A stretch of DNA of 64,000 nucleotides from CAJXMH01 sp964001305. Its GTDB lineage: Bacteria; Bacteroidota; Bacteroidia; Flavobacteriales_E; Vicingaceae. The translations under genes were made by a program, and so were the position numbers. The DNA lies in NCBI GenBank assembly GCA_964001305.1, contig CAXFAI010000024.1, positions 3,788-67,787 on the forward strand, given 5' to 3'. Below are positions 36,429-46,026 of this stretch, piece after piece; positions within the stretch are counted from its first letter, which is position 1, and every line of letters begins with the position of its first letter. The notes under the pieces are model-generated. The model saw nothing but the letters and a program-made list of their open reading frames with translations, had not been told where the DNA came from and did not search any database.

Positions 36429-37421
36429 CTACTTAAAATCATGATTCTTAAACCATGCAACGGTTTTTTCAAGCCCTTGTTTAAATTTAACTTCCGGATT
36501 ATAGCCCAACAATTCCCTTCCTTTGCTAATATCAGCCAAAGAGTCGTGAATATCTCCTGCACGCTCTTCTCTATGGGTGGCTTCTATATCAGAATTCATA
36601 ATTTCTTTTAAGAAACTAAATAAATCCATCAAACTATATCGCTCTCCAACAGCTACGTTAAACATTTCACCCAAGGCTTCGCTTTTTTCAGTAAACAAGG
36701 CCTTTATATTCGCTTGAACTGCATTTTCAACAAATGTAAAATCTCTTGTTTGGCTACCATCTCCATTTATAAAAGGTGATTGGCCTTCCTTTAAAGCTTG
36801 TATAAACAATGGAATAACTGCTGCATATGCACCTTTCGGACTTTGTCGTGGTCCAAATACATTGAAGTACCTTAGCCCAATAAGTTCTTGTCCATAACTA
36901 TCAAAAAATACTTTACCGTAAAGCTCATTGGTATATTTACTTACCGCATAAGGAGACAAAGGCTTACCAATAATACTTTCCACCTTTGGTAACTCTTTGC
37001 TATCCCCATATACAGACGAGGAGCTAGCAAAAACCATTCTTTTCACACCTGACTCTCTGGCAGCCGAAGCCATATTTACAAAACCTGCAACATTTGCTTC
37101 ATTGGTAGCCATTGGATTCTTTAAAGACCTAGGAACAGAGCCGAGCGCAGCTTGATGACTAACAAAATCAATCCCATCTGTGGCTTTTAAACAATCGTTA
37201 TAATTTGTGATATCTCCTTCTAACAATTCATAATTGTCGTGGGTAAGAAATGCATTTGAGTTTGCTCGATCACTATTGGCAAAATTATCAAGCACACGAA
37301 CCTTCTTAGCACCATATTTTAAAAGATAACTAACCAAGTTAGAGCCTACAAAACCACCACCACCGGTAATAAGTAAACTTAGTGTTGAAAGATCTGCTTT
37401 ATGGAACGGTTTATCATACAT
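36429..37421 (-). CDS. UDP-GlcNAc 4-epimerase-like (WbpP/TviC type) SDR
   Basis: A 330-residue extended SDR with TGGGGFVGSNLVSYLL at the N-terminus, substrate motifs ASSSSVYGDS and YAVSKYTNELYG (YxxxK), and the nucleotide-sugar binding part RYFNVFGPRQSPKGAYAAVIP, which is characteristic of the WbpP/TviC UDP-N-acetylglucosamine 4-epimerases. It would make UDP-GalNAc, or UDP-GalNAcA if acting after the TviB-like dehydrogenase at 38489. Located between rmlB and cpsB-like genes with gaps below 10 bases. Exact substrate is inferred. Confidence 0.82.
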   Translation of the reverse strand: MYDKPFHKADLSTLSLLITGGGGFVGSNLVSYLLKYGAKKVRVLDNFANSDRANSNAFLTHDNYELLEGDITNYNDCLKATDGIDFVSHQAALGSVPRSLKNPMATNEANVAGFVNMASAARESGVKRMVFASSSSVYGDSKELPKVESIIGKPLSPYAVSKYTNELYGKVFFDSYGQELIGLRYFNVFGPRQSPKGAYAAVIPLFIQALKEGQSPFINGDGSQTRDFTFVENAVQANIKALFTEKSEALGEMFNVAVGERYSLMDLFSFLKEIMNSDIEATHREERAGDIHDSLADISKGRELLGYNPEVKFKQGLEKTVAWFKNHDFK

Positions 37422-37427
37422 AAATTC

Positions 37428-38489
37428 CTAACGACTTTGGTATTGATCTTTGTAATAATTCTGATAATCTCCTGAAGTAACGTTATTCAGCCAATCTTCA
37501 TTGTCTAAATACCAATCTATGGTTATTTCAAGCCCTTTGCTAAAGTTAATGGAAGGCTCCCAACCAAGCTCGTTCTTAATTTTAGTAGCATCTATTGCAT
37601 AACGCTTGTCATGTCCATCTCTATCTTTTACATAGGTTATTAGCTTTTCTGAAGTTCCTTCTTCACGATTTAACTTTTGATCCATAATCTTGCACATTGC
37701 TTTTATTAAGTCAATGTTTTGCCATTCATTATTTCCTCCAATATTGTAGGTTTCTCCAACTTTGCCTTTATGAAAGATAACATCAATCGCTTGTGCATGA
37801 TCATTAACCCATAACCAATCCCGAACGTTATCGCCTTTACCATAAACCGGTAAATCTTTATTGTTTTTAATATTATTGATAAACAATGGAATTAACTTCT
37901 CTGGAAATTGATTAGCTCCATAATTATTAGAGCAATTTGAGATAACAACTGGCAAGCCATATGTATGATAATAAGCTCGAACTAAATGATCGGAACTGGC
38001 TTTAGATGCAGAATAAGGACTTCTAGGGTCATAGGGGGTTTCTTCAGTAAAATAGCCTGTTTCACCCAAGGTACCATAAACCTCATCAGTTGACACATGG
38101 TAAAAAAGGTTTTCCTTCATCTGCTCTCCCCACATTTCTTTTGCTACATTCATAAGACAAGCTGTCCCATTAATGTTAGTCTTAATAAACTCTAGTGGAT
38201 TAGAAATTGAGCGGTCAACATGGGACTCTGCCGCAAGGTGAATAACCGAATCTATTTCAAACTTGTCAAATGCTTTCCTTACATCTGCCTCTACCGTAAT
38301 ATCTCCTTTTACAAATTCATAATTTGACTTAGAGTCAACGTCGCTGAGATTTTCAAGATTACCAGCATAAGTTAACTTATCGAAGTTAACAATACGATAA
38401 TTTGGATATTTATTTACGAATAATCGAACGACATGAGAACCAATAAAACCGGCTCCACCTGTGATTAATATACTTTTTTTAAAACCCAT
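37428..38489 (-). CDS. rfbB: dTDP-glucose 4,6-dehydratase
   Basis: A 353-residue SDR that makes dTDP-4-keto-6-deoxyglucose. The features are characteristic: TGGAGFIGSHVVRLFVNKYP, VHLAAESHVDRSI, STDEVYGTLGE with the catalytic Asp-Glu pair, YSASKASSDHLVRAY (YxxxK), and NNYGANQFPEKLIP. It overlaps the dehydrogenase upstream by one base (TAATG). No rmlA or rmlC is in the window; an RmlD-like reductase is distant (3523-4440), so the final sugar is open. Confidence 0.93.
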   Translation of the reverse strand: MGFKKSILITGGAGFIGSHVVRLFVNKYPNYRIVNFDKLTYAGNLENLSDVDSKSNYEFVKGDITVEADVRKAFDKFEIDSVIHLAAESHVDRSISNPLEFIKTNINGTACLMNVAKEMWGEQMKENLFYHVSTDEVYGTLGETGYFTEETPYDPRSPYSASKASSDHLVRAYYHTYGLPVVISNCSNNYGANQFPEKLIPLFINNIKNNKDLPVYGKGDNVRDWLWVNDHAQAIDVIFHKGKVGETYNIGGNNEWQNIDLIKAMCKIMDQKLNREEGTSEKLITYVKDRDGHDKRYAIDATKIKNELGWEPSINFSKGLEITIDWYLDNEDWLNNVTSGDYQNYYKDQYQSR

Positions 38490-39781
38490 TATAAACTCAT
38501 ATATTTTAGTGTTGAAAGCTGATTTTTAAGACATCCTTTAACATCGAAAACGAAGCCTTCTTTTTTTAATATACTTTCAAAAAAGGACTCATCATATTCT
38601 AGATAAGGTGTGTGATTAACAGCAACTAAGACCGCATGGTAATCCGAACCTATTTCGTCAATTAATGAAAAACCATAATGCTTCTTTAAATCATCTGATG
38701 AGGCATGAGGGTCAGTAACATCAACCTCTAAACCAAATGATTTTAATTCATTAATCACATCAACCACCTTTGAATTTCGGATATCACTCACATTTTCTTT
38801 AAATGTGGCACCCATAACTAATACTTTAGCTCCATCACTTTTATTAAAAGCCGAAACAATTCCTTTAACTATTCTTCCTGCAATATGAGCTCCCATTCCA
38901 TCGTTCACAGACCTTCCTGAATTAATAATTTGAGCATGATAGCCATACTCCTTTGCTTTGTAGGTCAAATAATAAGGATCAACTCCAATACAATGGCCAC
39001 CAACTAAACCAGGTTGAAAGTTTAAAAAGTTCCACTTTGTTCCAGCCGCTCTAAGTACATCATATGTATTAATATCCATTTTATTAAAGATAATGGATAA
39101 TTCATTGATTAAAGCAATGTTAACATCTCTTTGTGTATTCTCTATAATTTTTGCCGCTTCAGCCACTTTAATGGTATCTGCTTTATGAACACCTGCATCT
39201 ACAACAAGCTCATAAACTTTTGCAATTTCTTCCAATGATGTTTCAGTGTCTCCTGAAACTACCTTTACCACATTCTCTAATGTATGCTTTGTGTCTCCCG
39301 GATTAATTCTTTCAGGTGAATAACCAATTGAAAAATCCTCTCTGCTTAATCCACTTAACTTTTCTAAAACCGGAATACAATCTTCTTCAGTACAGCCTGG
39401 ATAAACTGTAGATTCAAAAACAACATAATCTCCTTTTTTTAGCACTTTGCCAACCGTTTTTGAAGCAGAAAGCAAGGGCTTCAAATCTGGTAAATTATGT
39501 TGGTCTATAGGAGTTGGTACTGCCACAACATAAAAAGTTGCCTCTTTTAAATCATCTTGATTTGCAGTAAACTTTATATCACAACCAACAAAAGCTTCGG
39601 GTCCTAATTCTTCGCTCGGGTCAATGCTATTTTTCATCATTTCTACCCTTTCTTGATTGATGTCAAATCCTATAACACTAACTTTTCTAGCAAACGCCAG
39701 TGCTATTGGGAGACCAACATACCCCAATCCAATAACAGCAATTTTTTCTTTGCCTTCTAAAATATTCTGGTAAATGGACAT
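38489..39781 (-). CDS. UDP-HexNAc 6-dehydrogenase (TviB/WbpO type)
   Basis: A 430-residue nucleotide-sugar dehydrogenase with Rossmann motif GLGYVGLPIALAF (about 17-29), VPTPID, VFESTVYPG, and the catalytic cysteine in LVGGHCIGVDPYYLTYKA, plus KVAEAAKIIENTQRDVNIAL. This version of the motifs is that of TviB/WbpO/CapL, which oxidise UDP-GlcNAc or UDP-GalNAc to the uronic acid. With the WbpP/TviC-like epimerase two genes away it can account for UDP-GalNAcA. It is separate from the UDP-glucose dehydrogenase at 41341. WbpA-type activity cannot be excluded. Confidence 0.85.
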   Translation of the reverse strand: MSIYQNILEGKEKIAVIGLGYVGLPIALAFARKVSVIGFDINQERVEMMKNSIDPSEELGPEAFVGCDIKFTANQDDLKEATFYVVAVPTPIDQHNLPDLKPLLSASKTVGKVLKKGDYVVFESTVYPGCTEEDCIPVLEKLSGLSREDFSIGYSPERINPGDTKHTLENVVKVVSGDTETSLEEIAKVYELVVDAGVHKADTIKVAEAAKIIENTQRDVNIALINELSIIFNKMDINTYDVLRAAGTKWNFLNFQPGLVGGHCIGVDPYYLTYKAKEYGYHAQIINSGRSVNDGMGAHIAGRIVKGIVSAFNKSDGAKVLVMGATFKENVSDIRNSKVVDVINELKSFGLEVDVTDPHASSDDLKKHYGFSLIDEIGSDYHAVLVAVNHTPYLEYDESFFESILKKEGFVFDVKGCLKNQLSTLKYMSL

Positions 39782-39782
39782 T

Positions 39783-40352
39783 TTAAATTTTATTTAAATA
39801 ATTGTTTTCTAATTTATATTTATCATTCGTTTCTGGGCAAACTGCAATATTGGAAGTATCGAAAGCTAGACGATGTCCAAATTCACTCATCCACCCTACT
39901 TGCCTTGCCGGATTCCCAAGCATTAAAGCAAAAGGTTTTACAGACTTGGTTATCACTGCACCTGCTCCAATGAATGAGTACTCTCCTAATTCAATGCCAC
40001 AAACGATTGTTGCATTAGCTCCTATACTCACTCCTTTTTTAACGATAGTCTTTTGATATTCAGATCTTCTATTAACAGCACTTCTAGGATTTAAAACATT
40101 TGTAAAAACCATAGAGGGTCCTAAAAACACATCATCTTCGCAAATAACACCTGTGTAGATTGAAACATTGTTTTGAACTTTCACATTATTACCTAACACC
40201 ACATCAGGTGAAATCACACAGTTTTGACCAATATTACAATTTTGACCAATTCTTGAATTTGGCATGATATGGGTAAAATGCCAGATTTTGGTTCCATCAC
40301 CAATTTGGCAACCTTCATCAATTACAGCGGATTGGTGTGCAAAATAAGACAT
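39783..40352 (-). CDS. WbpD-like N-acetyltransferase (left-handed beta-helix)
   Basis: A 189-residue acyltransferase made of hexapeptide repeats (IGDGTKIWHFTHI, IGQNCNIGQNCVIS, LGNNVKVQNNVSI, with an external loop and VVCGIELGEYSFIGAGAVIT-type turns). It has the layout of WbpD/WlbB, which acetylates the 3-amino group of UDP-2-acetamido-3-amino-glucuronic acid. It fits with the DegT aminotransferase at 42660 as the WbpE partner, but the WbpB-type 3-dehydrogenase needed for that route is absent from the window. Substrate is therefore inferred. Confidence 0.8.
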   Translation of the reverse strand: MSYFAHQSAVIDEGCQIGDGTKIWHFTHIMPNSRIGQNCNIGQNCVISPDVVLGNNVKVQNNVSIYTGVICEDDVFLGPSMVFTNVLNPRSAVNRRSEYQKTIVKKGVSIGANATIVCGIELGEYSFIGAGAVITKSVKPFALMLGNPARQVGWMSEFGHRLAFDTSNIAVCPETNDKYKLENNYLNKI

Positions 40353-41338
40353 TACTTTCTGATGTATTTAGAAAAGTCATTATGCTCTTTTTTATACAAA
40401 TCCTCTTCAGTTAAGCTTTTAAAGTAATCATAGGTAATTTTTAAGCCTTCCTTTCGATCAACCTTTGGCACCCAATTCAAGAGGCTTTTTGCCTTTGATA
40501 TATTTGGTTGTCTTTGCATGGGGTCGTCTTTGGGCAAATCTTTAAAAATGATTTTCTGCTTTGTTCCTGTAAGCCTTATAATTTCTTTTGCAAAGTCAAG
40601 AATTGTAATTTCATCTGGATTTCCAATATTAACTGGTTCGGCATAATCACTTTGCAGCAATCTATAAATCCCTTCAACTAAATCATCTACATAACAAAAT
40701 GATCGTGTTTGAGAACCATCACCAAACACAGTCAAATCCTCCCCTCTTAACGCTTGTCCAATAAATGCTGGCAAAACTCTTCCATCATTTAGCCTCATTC
40801 TTGGGCCATAGGTATTAAAAATTCTTACAATAGCTATTTCTAATCCATGAAATGTATGGTAAGCCATGGTAATTGCTTCTTGGAATCGCTTAGCTTCGTC
40901 GTAAACCCCTCTTGGGCCAATGGGATTAACATTACCCCAATATGACTCTTTTTGTGGATGAACTAATGGGTCTCCATAAACTTCAGAAGTTGAGGCAACT
41001 AAAATCTTTGCCTTTTTCGCTTTAGCTAAACCAAGCAAGTTATGTGTACCTAAAGAGCTAACCTTAAGTGTTTGAATAGGAATTTTTAGATAATCTATTG
41101 GGCTAGCCGGAGAAGCAAAATGTAAGATGTAATCAATTTTACCGGCAACATGAACAAAGTTTGAAACGTCATGATTATAAAATTCAAACTGCTCTAATGG
41201 AAAGAGATGTTCTAAATTTTTAATGTTACCAGTTATTAAGTTATCCATTCCAACCACTTCATAACCCTCTTTAATAAATCGGTCACAAAGGTGAGAACCT
41301 AAAAAACCAGCAGCACCTGTTATTAGTACCCTTTTCAT
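40352..41338 (-). CDS. UDP-glucuronate decarboxylase (UDP-xylose synthase)
   Basis: A 328-residue SDR with TGAAGFLGSHLCDRFIKEG, DYILHFASPASPIDYL, ASTSEVYGDPLVHPQ, the catalytic YDEAKRFQEA (YxxxK) and RIFNTYGPRMRLNDGRVLP. These are hallmarks of UXS enzymes, which convert UDP-glucuronate to UDP-xylose. Its substrate would come from the UDP-glucose dehydrogenase immediately upstream (3-base gap). It overlaps the WbpD-like gene by one base (TAATG). Confidence 0.9.
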   Translation of the reverse strand: MKRVLITGAAGFLGSHLCDRFIKEGYEVVGMDNLITGNIKNLEHLFPLEQFEFYNHDVSNFVHVAGKIDYILHFASPASPIDYLKIPIQTLKVSSLGTHNLLGLAKAKKAKILVASTSEVYGDPLVHPQKESYWGNVNPIGPRGVYDEAKRFQEAITMAYHTFHGLEIAIVRIFNTYGPRMRLNDGRVLPAFIGQALRGEDLTVFGDGSQTRSFCYVDDLVEGIYRLLQSDYAEPVNIGNPDEITILDFAKEIIRLTGTKQKIIFKDLPKDDPMQRQPNISKAKSLLNWVPKVDRKEGLKITYDYFKSLTEEDLYKKEHNDFSKYIRK

Positions 41339-41340
41339 GC

Positions 41341-42654
41341 TTAGGCTTTTACAGAATTTCTTCCGATACTGATGTAGGTATACCCTTCTTCTTCCATTTG
41401 CTTCAAGTCATATAAATTACGCCCATCAAATATTAGCTTTTGGCTTAACTTCTCATTAAGTTTCTTAAAATCCGGTGTTCTAAATGCAGACCATTCTGTG
41501 GCAATTACTAACATATCTGCTCCTTCGCAAGCATCATAAGCACTAAGTGCAAAATTTATCTTATCTCCCAATTTAGCTTGAACATTACTCATAGCTTCAG
41601 GATCAAAAGCAGAAATGGTTGCTCCATGATTCAAAAGTTCATCTATGAGATATAAAGCTGGAGCCTCTCTAATATCATCTGTATCAGGTTTAAAAGCTAA
41701 TCCCCAAAGAGCAACCTTTTTTCCTTTGATGTCTCCATCAAAATGATTTAAAATTTTTGGAATAAGGGCCGTTTTTTGCTTTTGATTTATCTCCATTACA
41801 GATTCTAAAATCTTAAAATCATAGCCTTCTTCTTTTCCCGATTTTGCTAATGCTTGTACATCTTTTGGGAAACAACTTCCTCCATACCCTATTCCTGGAA
41901 ATAAGAATCGCTTTCCAATTCTGGTATCTGAACCTATCCCCACTCTAACTGCATCTACATCAGCACCTACCTTTTCACAGAAATTAGCAATTTCATTCAT
42001 GAAAGTAATTTTAGTAGCCAAAAATGCATTCGCAGCATATTTAGTTAGCTCGGCTGACTTTTCATCCATAAACAAAATTGGATTCCCTTGTCGAACATAC
42101 GGCTTGTATAATTCTTCTAATATCTTTCTTGCACGTGTTGAATTCGTTCCAATTACTACCCGATCTGGCTTTAAAAAGTCATCTACCGCAAAACCTTCTC
42201 TTAAAAACTCTGGGTTAGAAACTACATCAAAGTCTACTTTTGCGTGTTTTGCAACGGCATTCGTCACTTTTTCAGCCGTTCCAACAGGCACAGTACTTTT
42301 ATCTATTATAACTTTATAATCTTCAATAATTTTTCCGAGCTCATCGGCTACGCCTAAAACATAAGATAAGTCAGCTGAACCATCTTCATCTGGAGGAGTC
42401 GGAAGTGCAAGAAAAATAATGGTCGCATCTTTTACCGCCTCTTTTAAATTGGTGGTAAATGAAAGTCTATTTTGCTTAATATTTCTCTCAAAAATGACAT
42501 CTAAATGCGGCTCATAAATAGGCACCAAGCCATTCTGCATTTTCTTTACTTTTTCTTCATCAATGTCAACACAAATAACATCGTTTCCTGTTTCTGCTAG
42601 ACAAGTTCCTGTTACTAAACCAACATACCCTGTTCCAACTACTGCAATTTTCAT
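41341..42654 (-). CDS. ugd: UDP-glucose 6-dehydrogenase
   Basis: A 437-residue enzyme oxidising UDP-glucose to UDP-glucuronate. Rossmann motif GTGYVGLVTGTCLAETG (7-23), ALPTPPDEDGSADLSYV, DKSTVPVGTAE, NPEFLREGFAVDDFLKPDRVV and the catalytic cysteine in GIGYGGSCFPKDVQAL all match bacterial Ugd. It feeds the UXS gene directly downstream and sits 5 bases after the DegT aminotransferase. Confidence 0.93.
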   Translation of the reverse strand: MKIAVVGTGYVGLVTGTCLAETGNDVICVDIDEEKVKKMQNGLVPIYEPHLDVIFERNIKQNRLSFTTNLKEAVKDATIIFLALPTPPDEDGSADLSYVLGVADELGKIIEDYKVIIDKSTVPVGTAEKVTNAVAKHAKVDFDVVSNPEFLREGFAVDDFLKPDRVVIGTNSTRARKILEELYKPYVRQGNPILFMDEKSAELTKYAANAFLATKITFMNEIANFCEKVGADVDAVRVGIGSDTRIGKRFLFPGIGYGGSCFPKDVQALAKSGKEEGYDFKILESVMEINQKQKTALIPKILNHFDGDIKGKKVALWGLAFKPDTDDIREAPALYLIDELLNHGATISAFDPEAMSNVQAKLGDKINFALSAYDACEGADMLVIATEWSAFRTPDFKKLNEKLSQKLIFDGRNLYDLKQMEEEGYTYISIGRNSVKA

Positions 42655-42659
42655 CTATC

Positions 42660-43790
42660 TTATTTTTTGAAAAATTCTTTTACTTGATTTGTTATATATG
42701 AAAGCTGTTCGCTATCTAATTCTGTATGCATTGGCAAGGCAATTACTTCCTTGGCCAATTGTTCCGACTTAGGGAATGAACCTTCCGAATATCGATCATC
42801 CTGATAGGCCTTTTGCTGATGCAATGGCACTGGATAATATATCATTGCAGGAATTCCTGACTCCATCAAATGCTTCTGCAATCCATCCCTATTCCCATTT
42901 GTGATTCTCATGGTATACTGATGAAAAACATGCCGGCTATTCTCAACCCTCTTAGGAGTTTCTATTTCATCAACGCTTTCAAAAGCTACATCATAAGCAG
43001 AAGCTGCATTGCGTCTTGCCTCAGTATAATTATCCAGCTCAACAAGTTTAGCACTTAAAACTGCTGCCTGAATACTATCTAATCTTGAGTTTACCCCAAT
43101 TTCATCATGATAATACCTCACTTTCATACCATGGTTTACAATAATCCTAGCCTTTTCTGCTAAGTCATCGTTATTGGTAAAAAGTGCTCCTCCATCTCCA
43201 TAGCATCCTAAATTTTTGGAAGGAAAAAAGGAGGTGGTTCCAAAGTCACCCATCGTGCCAGATTGCATCTTTGTACCATCTCTAAAAGTGTAGCTAGCAC
43301 CTATAGATTGAGCAGCATCCTCTATCACCTTAAGCCCATTTTTCTTCGCAATTTGTAAAACCGCATCCATATTGGCACATTGCCCAAAAAGGTGCACAGG
43401 AATAATTGCTTTCGTCTTTTCTGTGATCGCACTTTCAATATCTGAAGTAGATATTAAGTAGGTATCCAAATCAACATCAACTAAAACTGGACGTAAGCCT
43501 AATAAAGCAATCACCTCAGCTGTTGCTACAAAGGTGAAGGTAGTAGTTATTACTTCATCACCTGGCCTTAAGCCCAAAGCCATTAAAGCAACTTGCAAAG
43601 CATCTGTTCCATTAGCACAAGGAATTACGTGCTTAACACCTAAATATTCTTCTAATTCGCTTTGAAATCGTTTAACCTCGGGACCATTAATAAAAGCAGC
43701 AGACTCAATTACTTCTTGTATTCTACTGTCAACTTCCGACTTGATTTTTAGATACTGGCTTTTCAAGTCAACCATCTGAATATCTCGCAT
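42660..43790 (-). CDS. DegT/DnrJ/EryC1-family aminotransferase (WbpE-like)
   Basis: A PLP-dependent sugar aminotransferase of about 376 residues. The cofactor-binding features are CANGTDALQVALMALGL, VIEDAAQSIGASY, and the Schiff-base lysine in TTSFFPSKNLGCYGDGG. It most resembles WbpE/WlbC, which aminates the 3-keto form of UDP-GlcNAcA. The start is set at the ATG at 43788-43790 because the family begins MxxIQMVDLKxQY; an ATG three codons upstream (43799) is possible. It is the first gene of the eight-gene operon; only a weak promoter-like box (43815-43822, TATATTCG) is seen upstream. Confidence 0.85.
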   Translation of the reverse strand: MRDIQMVDLKSQYLKIKSEVDSRIQEVIESAAFINGPEVKRFQSELEEYLGVKHVIPCANGTDALQVALMALGLRPGDEVITTTFTFVATAEVIALLGLRPVLVDVDLDTYLISTSDIESAITEKTKAIIPVHLFGQCANMDAVLQIAKKNGLKVIEDAAQSIGASYTFRDGTKMQSGTMGDFGTTSFFPSKNLGCYGDGGALFTNNDDLAEKARIIVNHGMKVRYYHDEIGVNSRLDSIQAAVLSAKLVELDNYTEARRNAASAYDVAFESVDEIETPKRVENSRHVFHQYTMRITNGNRDGLQKHLMESGIPAMIYYPVPLHQQKAYQDDRYSEGSFPKSEQLAKEVIALPMHTELDSEQLSYITNQVKEFFKK

Positions 43791-43870
43791 ATTCAACACT
43801 TTAATTATGGGCTGCGAATATAGGTCTTTTATTGAAGTTTAACCTTAAAAACAATTGGTAATTTCGTCTT

Positions 43871-44635
43871 ATGATAAGGATTAACCACAAGTTTATATTC
43901 ATTGTCTTTTTTGTTAATATGCTTGCAGTTGCAAAGGGTCAAGATTCAACTTTAAATAATTCCGAAAGCATTCCATATATCCGGTTTCAATACAGCATGT
44001 TATTCCCTGCAGGGGATTTTGAAGATCGATACGCTAACTCGAATGTTGCAGGTGGAGCATTTGGCCTAAAATTGAAGTCAGGATGGACTTTTGAAGTTGA
44101 AGCTGGATATCACTTTAGCAGAAGAGTTAAAAGTAGAGGCCTTTTGGATGACATACTGAATGAAGCCGGAGATGCCACAGACTCTGATGGTGAGCTTGTT
44201 AAAGTTTCTTTAGAACAGAGAGGACTATCTATTTACACGTCAGTTGGCAGGCTGTTTCATTTTGAAAGTAGGAACAAAAACTCTGGCTTACTTCTTCAAG
44301 CAGGCATTGGCTACTTTCAGCACAAAATAAAAATTGACTATCGTGATGGGGATGTTTTTCAATTGAGCGAAGAAATGCAAAAAGGGTATGACAGACTGCA
44401 CACAGGCTTAGCCTTAAGGCAGTTTATTGGCTATCAACATTTTGGCATGAAAAACCTTCTCAATTTCTACATAGGATTAGAAATTCAAGAAGCATATACC
44501 AAGAATAGAAGACTTTATAATTACGATACACAACAATTTGATAAAGGAGATAAGTTTGACTTTTTATATGGGATAAAAATGGGATGGGCAATTCCATTTA
44601 AAAGCAGAGCATCTGAAGAGTTTTACTATTACTAA
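43871..44635 (+). CDS. Outer-membrane beta-barrel protein, unknown function
   Basis: A 254-residue protein with a signal peptide (about 1-23, ending VAKGQ) and the alternating strand pattern of a small outer-membrane barrel, including FEVEAGYHFSRR and LLLQAGIGYFQHKI. I do not recognise the family. It lies 13 bases upstream of waaA on the same strand, so it is probably co-transcribed with lipid A/Kdo biosynthesis; an LPS-linked role is only a guess. Confidence 0.65.
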   Translation: MIRINHKFIFIVFFVNMLAVAKGQDSTLNNSESIPYIRFQYSMLFPAGDFEDRYANSNVAGGAFGLKLKSGWTFEVEAGYHFSRRVKSRGLLDDILNEAGDATDSDGELVKVSLEQRGLSIYTSVGRLFHFESRNKNSGLLLQAGIGYFQHKIKIDYRDGDVFQLSEEMQKGYDRLHTGLALRQFIGYQHFGMKNLLNFYIGLEIQEAYTKNRRLYNYDTQQFDKGDKFDFLYGIKMGWAIPFKSRASEEFYYY

Positions 44636-44648
44636 TTTTCCTATTTAA

Positions 44649-45890
44649 ATGTGGCTACTATATCAATTTTTCATATTTCTCTTAGCTAGCGCATTTAAAA
44701 TTGCTTCATTCTTTAACAGTAAAGCAAAGTCATTTGTACATGGCAGGAAAAACATTTTTCAAAAACTTTCACAACAATTAGATTCCTCAAAAAAAACGAT
44801 TTGGATCCACTGTGCTTCATTAGGTGAATTTGAACAAGCAAGACCATTAATTGAAAAATTAAGAGAAGACGAAAGAAATGCCTTTCTTCTTTTAACATTT
44901 TTCTCCCCCTCAGGCTATGAAGTAAAAAAGAATTACAATCAAGTTGACTTGGTTTGCTATTTACCAATTGATAGTATGCAAAATGCAAAAAGGTTTATCA
45001 AAATGGTAAAACCACAACTGGTACTTATGGTGAAATACGAGTTTTGGTTTAACTACTTAAACGAGCTAAAAAAACAGGAGATTCCATGTTTTTTAGTTTC
45101 AGGTATTTTCTGGAAACAACAACAGTTTTTCCAATTCTATGGCAAGTGGTTTGCTAAAAAGCTTCAAGTTTTTACTCATTTCTTTGTTCAAGACGAAACC
45201 TCTAAAGTACTTCTTAAGCAAATTGGCTATCAAAATTCTACGGTTACAGGAGATAGCCGTTTTGACCGTGTAGTTGAAATTGCAAACACCCCTTTTTCAG
45301 AGCCTACACTATTAGAATTTGTAAGTAATAATTTATGTTTAATTGTTGGCAGCGCTTGGGATAAAGAAATTGAGTTTTCCCTAAAAATCTCAAAAAAATT
45401 CCCTGACTTGAAATTGATTATAGCGCCGCATAACATTGAACAAGGTCAATTAGATTATATCCGCTCCCACTTCAATTCCACTTTTTTCTGGTCTGAAAAA
45501 GATCAGGCGACTGACATTTCAAATAAACAGACTTTAGTGATTGACTCATTTGGTCTTCTATCTAAAATATACCGTTATGGACATATTGCCTTTATAGGAG
45601 GTGGCTTTGGATCCGGTGTTCACAATACGGTAGAAGCTGCAGTTTATGGACTTCCTGTTTTATTTGGCCCAAACTACAAGCGCTTTAAAGAAATTAATGA
45701 TCTAATTGCAACTGGAGGTGGATTTCCTGTAAAAGATTACCAAACCTTTGAAAAAGCAATTACAAAGCTCATAGAACAATCTGAATTACGAAAAGAAGTT
45801 TCAAGTAAAAACGAAGCTTATGTAGCCAATCATTCAGGAGCAACAACCTCCATTTTGAACTATCTAAAAAGTAAGCAATTGTTAAGTTAA
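44649..45890 (+). CDS. waaA: 3-deoxy-D-manno-octulosonic acid (Kdo) transferase
   Basis: A 413-residue GT-B enzyme adding Kdo to the lipid A precursor at the inner membrane. It has the N-terminal hydrophobic anchor, WIHCASLGEFEQARPLIE with the catalytic Glu region, GDSRFDRV, and the donor-site block HIAFIGGGFGSGVHNTVEAAVYGLPVLFGP. Length is typical. Presence implies a Kdo-containing LPS. No Kdo-synthesis genes are adjacent. Confidence 0.92.
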   Translation: MWLLYQFFIFLLASAFKIASFFNSKAKSFVHGRKNIFQKLSQQLDSSKKTIWIHCASLGEFEQARPLIEKLREDERNAFLLLTFFSPSGYEVKKNYNQVDLVCYLPIDSMQNAKRFIKMVKPQLVLMVKYEFWFNYLNELKKQEIPCFLVSGIFWKQQQFFQFYGKWFAKKLQVFTHFFVQDETSKVLLKQIGYQNSTVTGDSRFDRVVEIANTPFSEPTLLEFVSNNLCLIVGSAWDKEIEFSLKISKKFPDLKLIIAPHNIEQGQLDYIRSHFNSTFFWSEKDQATDISNKQTLVIDSFGLLSKIYRYGHIAFIGGGFGSGVHNTVEAAVYGLPVLFGPNYKRFKEINDLIATGGGFPVKDYQTFEKAITKLIEQSELRKEVSSKNEAYVANHSGATTSILNYLKSKQLLS

Positions 45891-46026
45891 TCTTAATACT
45901 TTCAGAAACTTATCAATAGGCAAAAGTTGATTTCTTTATTCTAGGTGAGTAAATTAAGTTGATATAGAATTTACATTTATTACAACTTATATCTTACTTC
46001 CTTGAACTACAAAAAATCCATACTTC

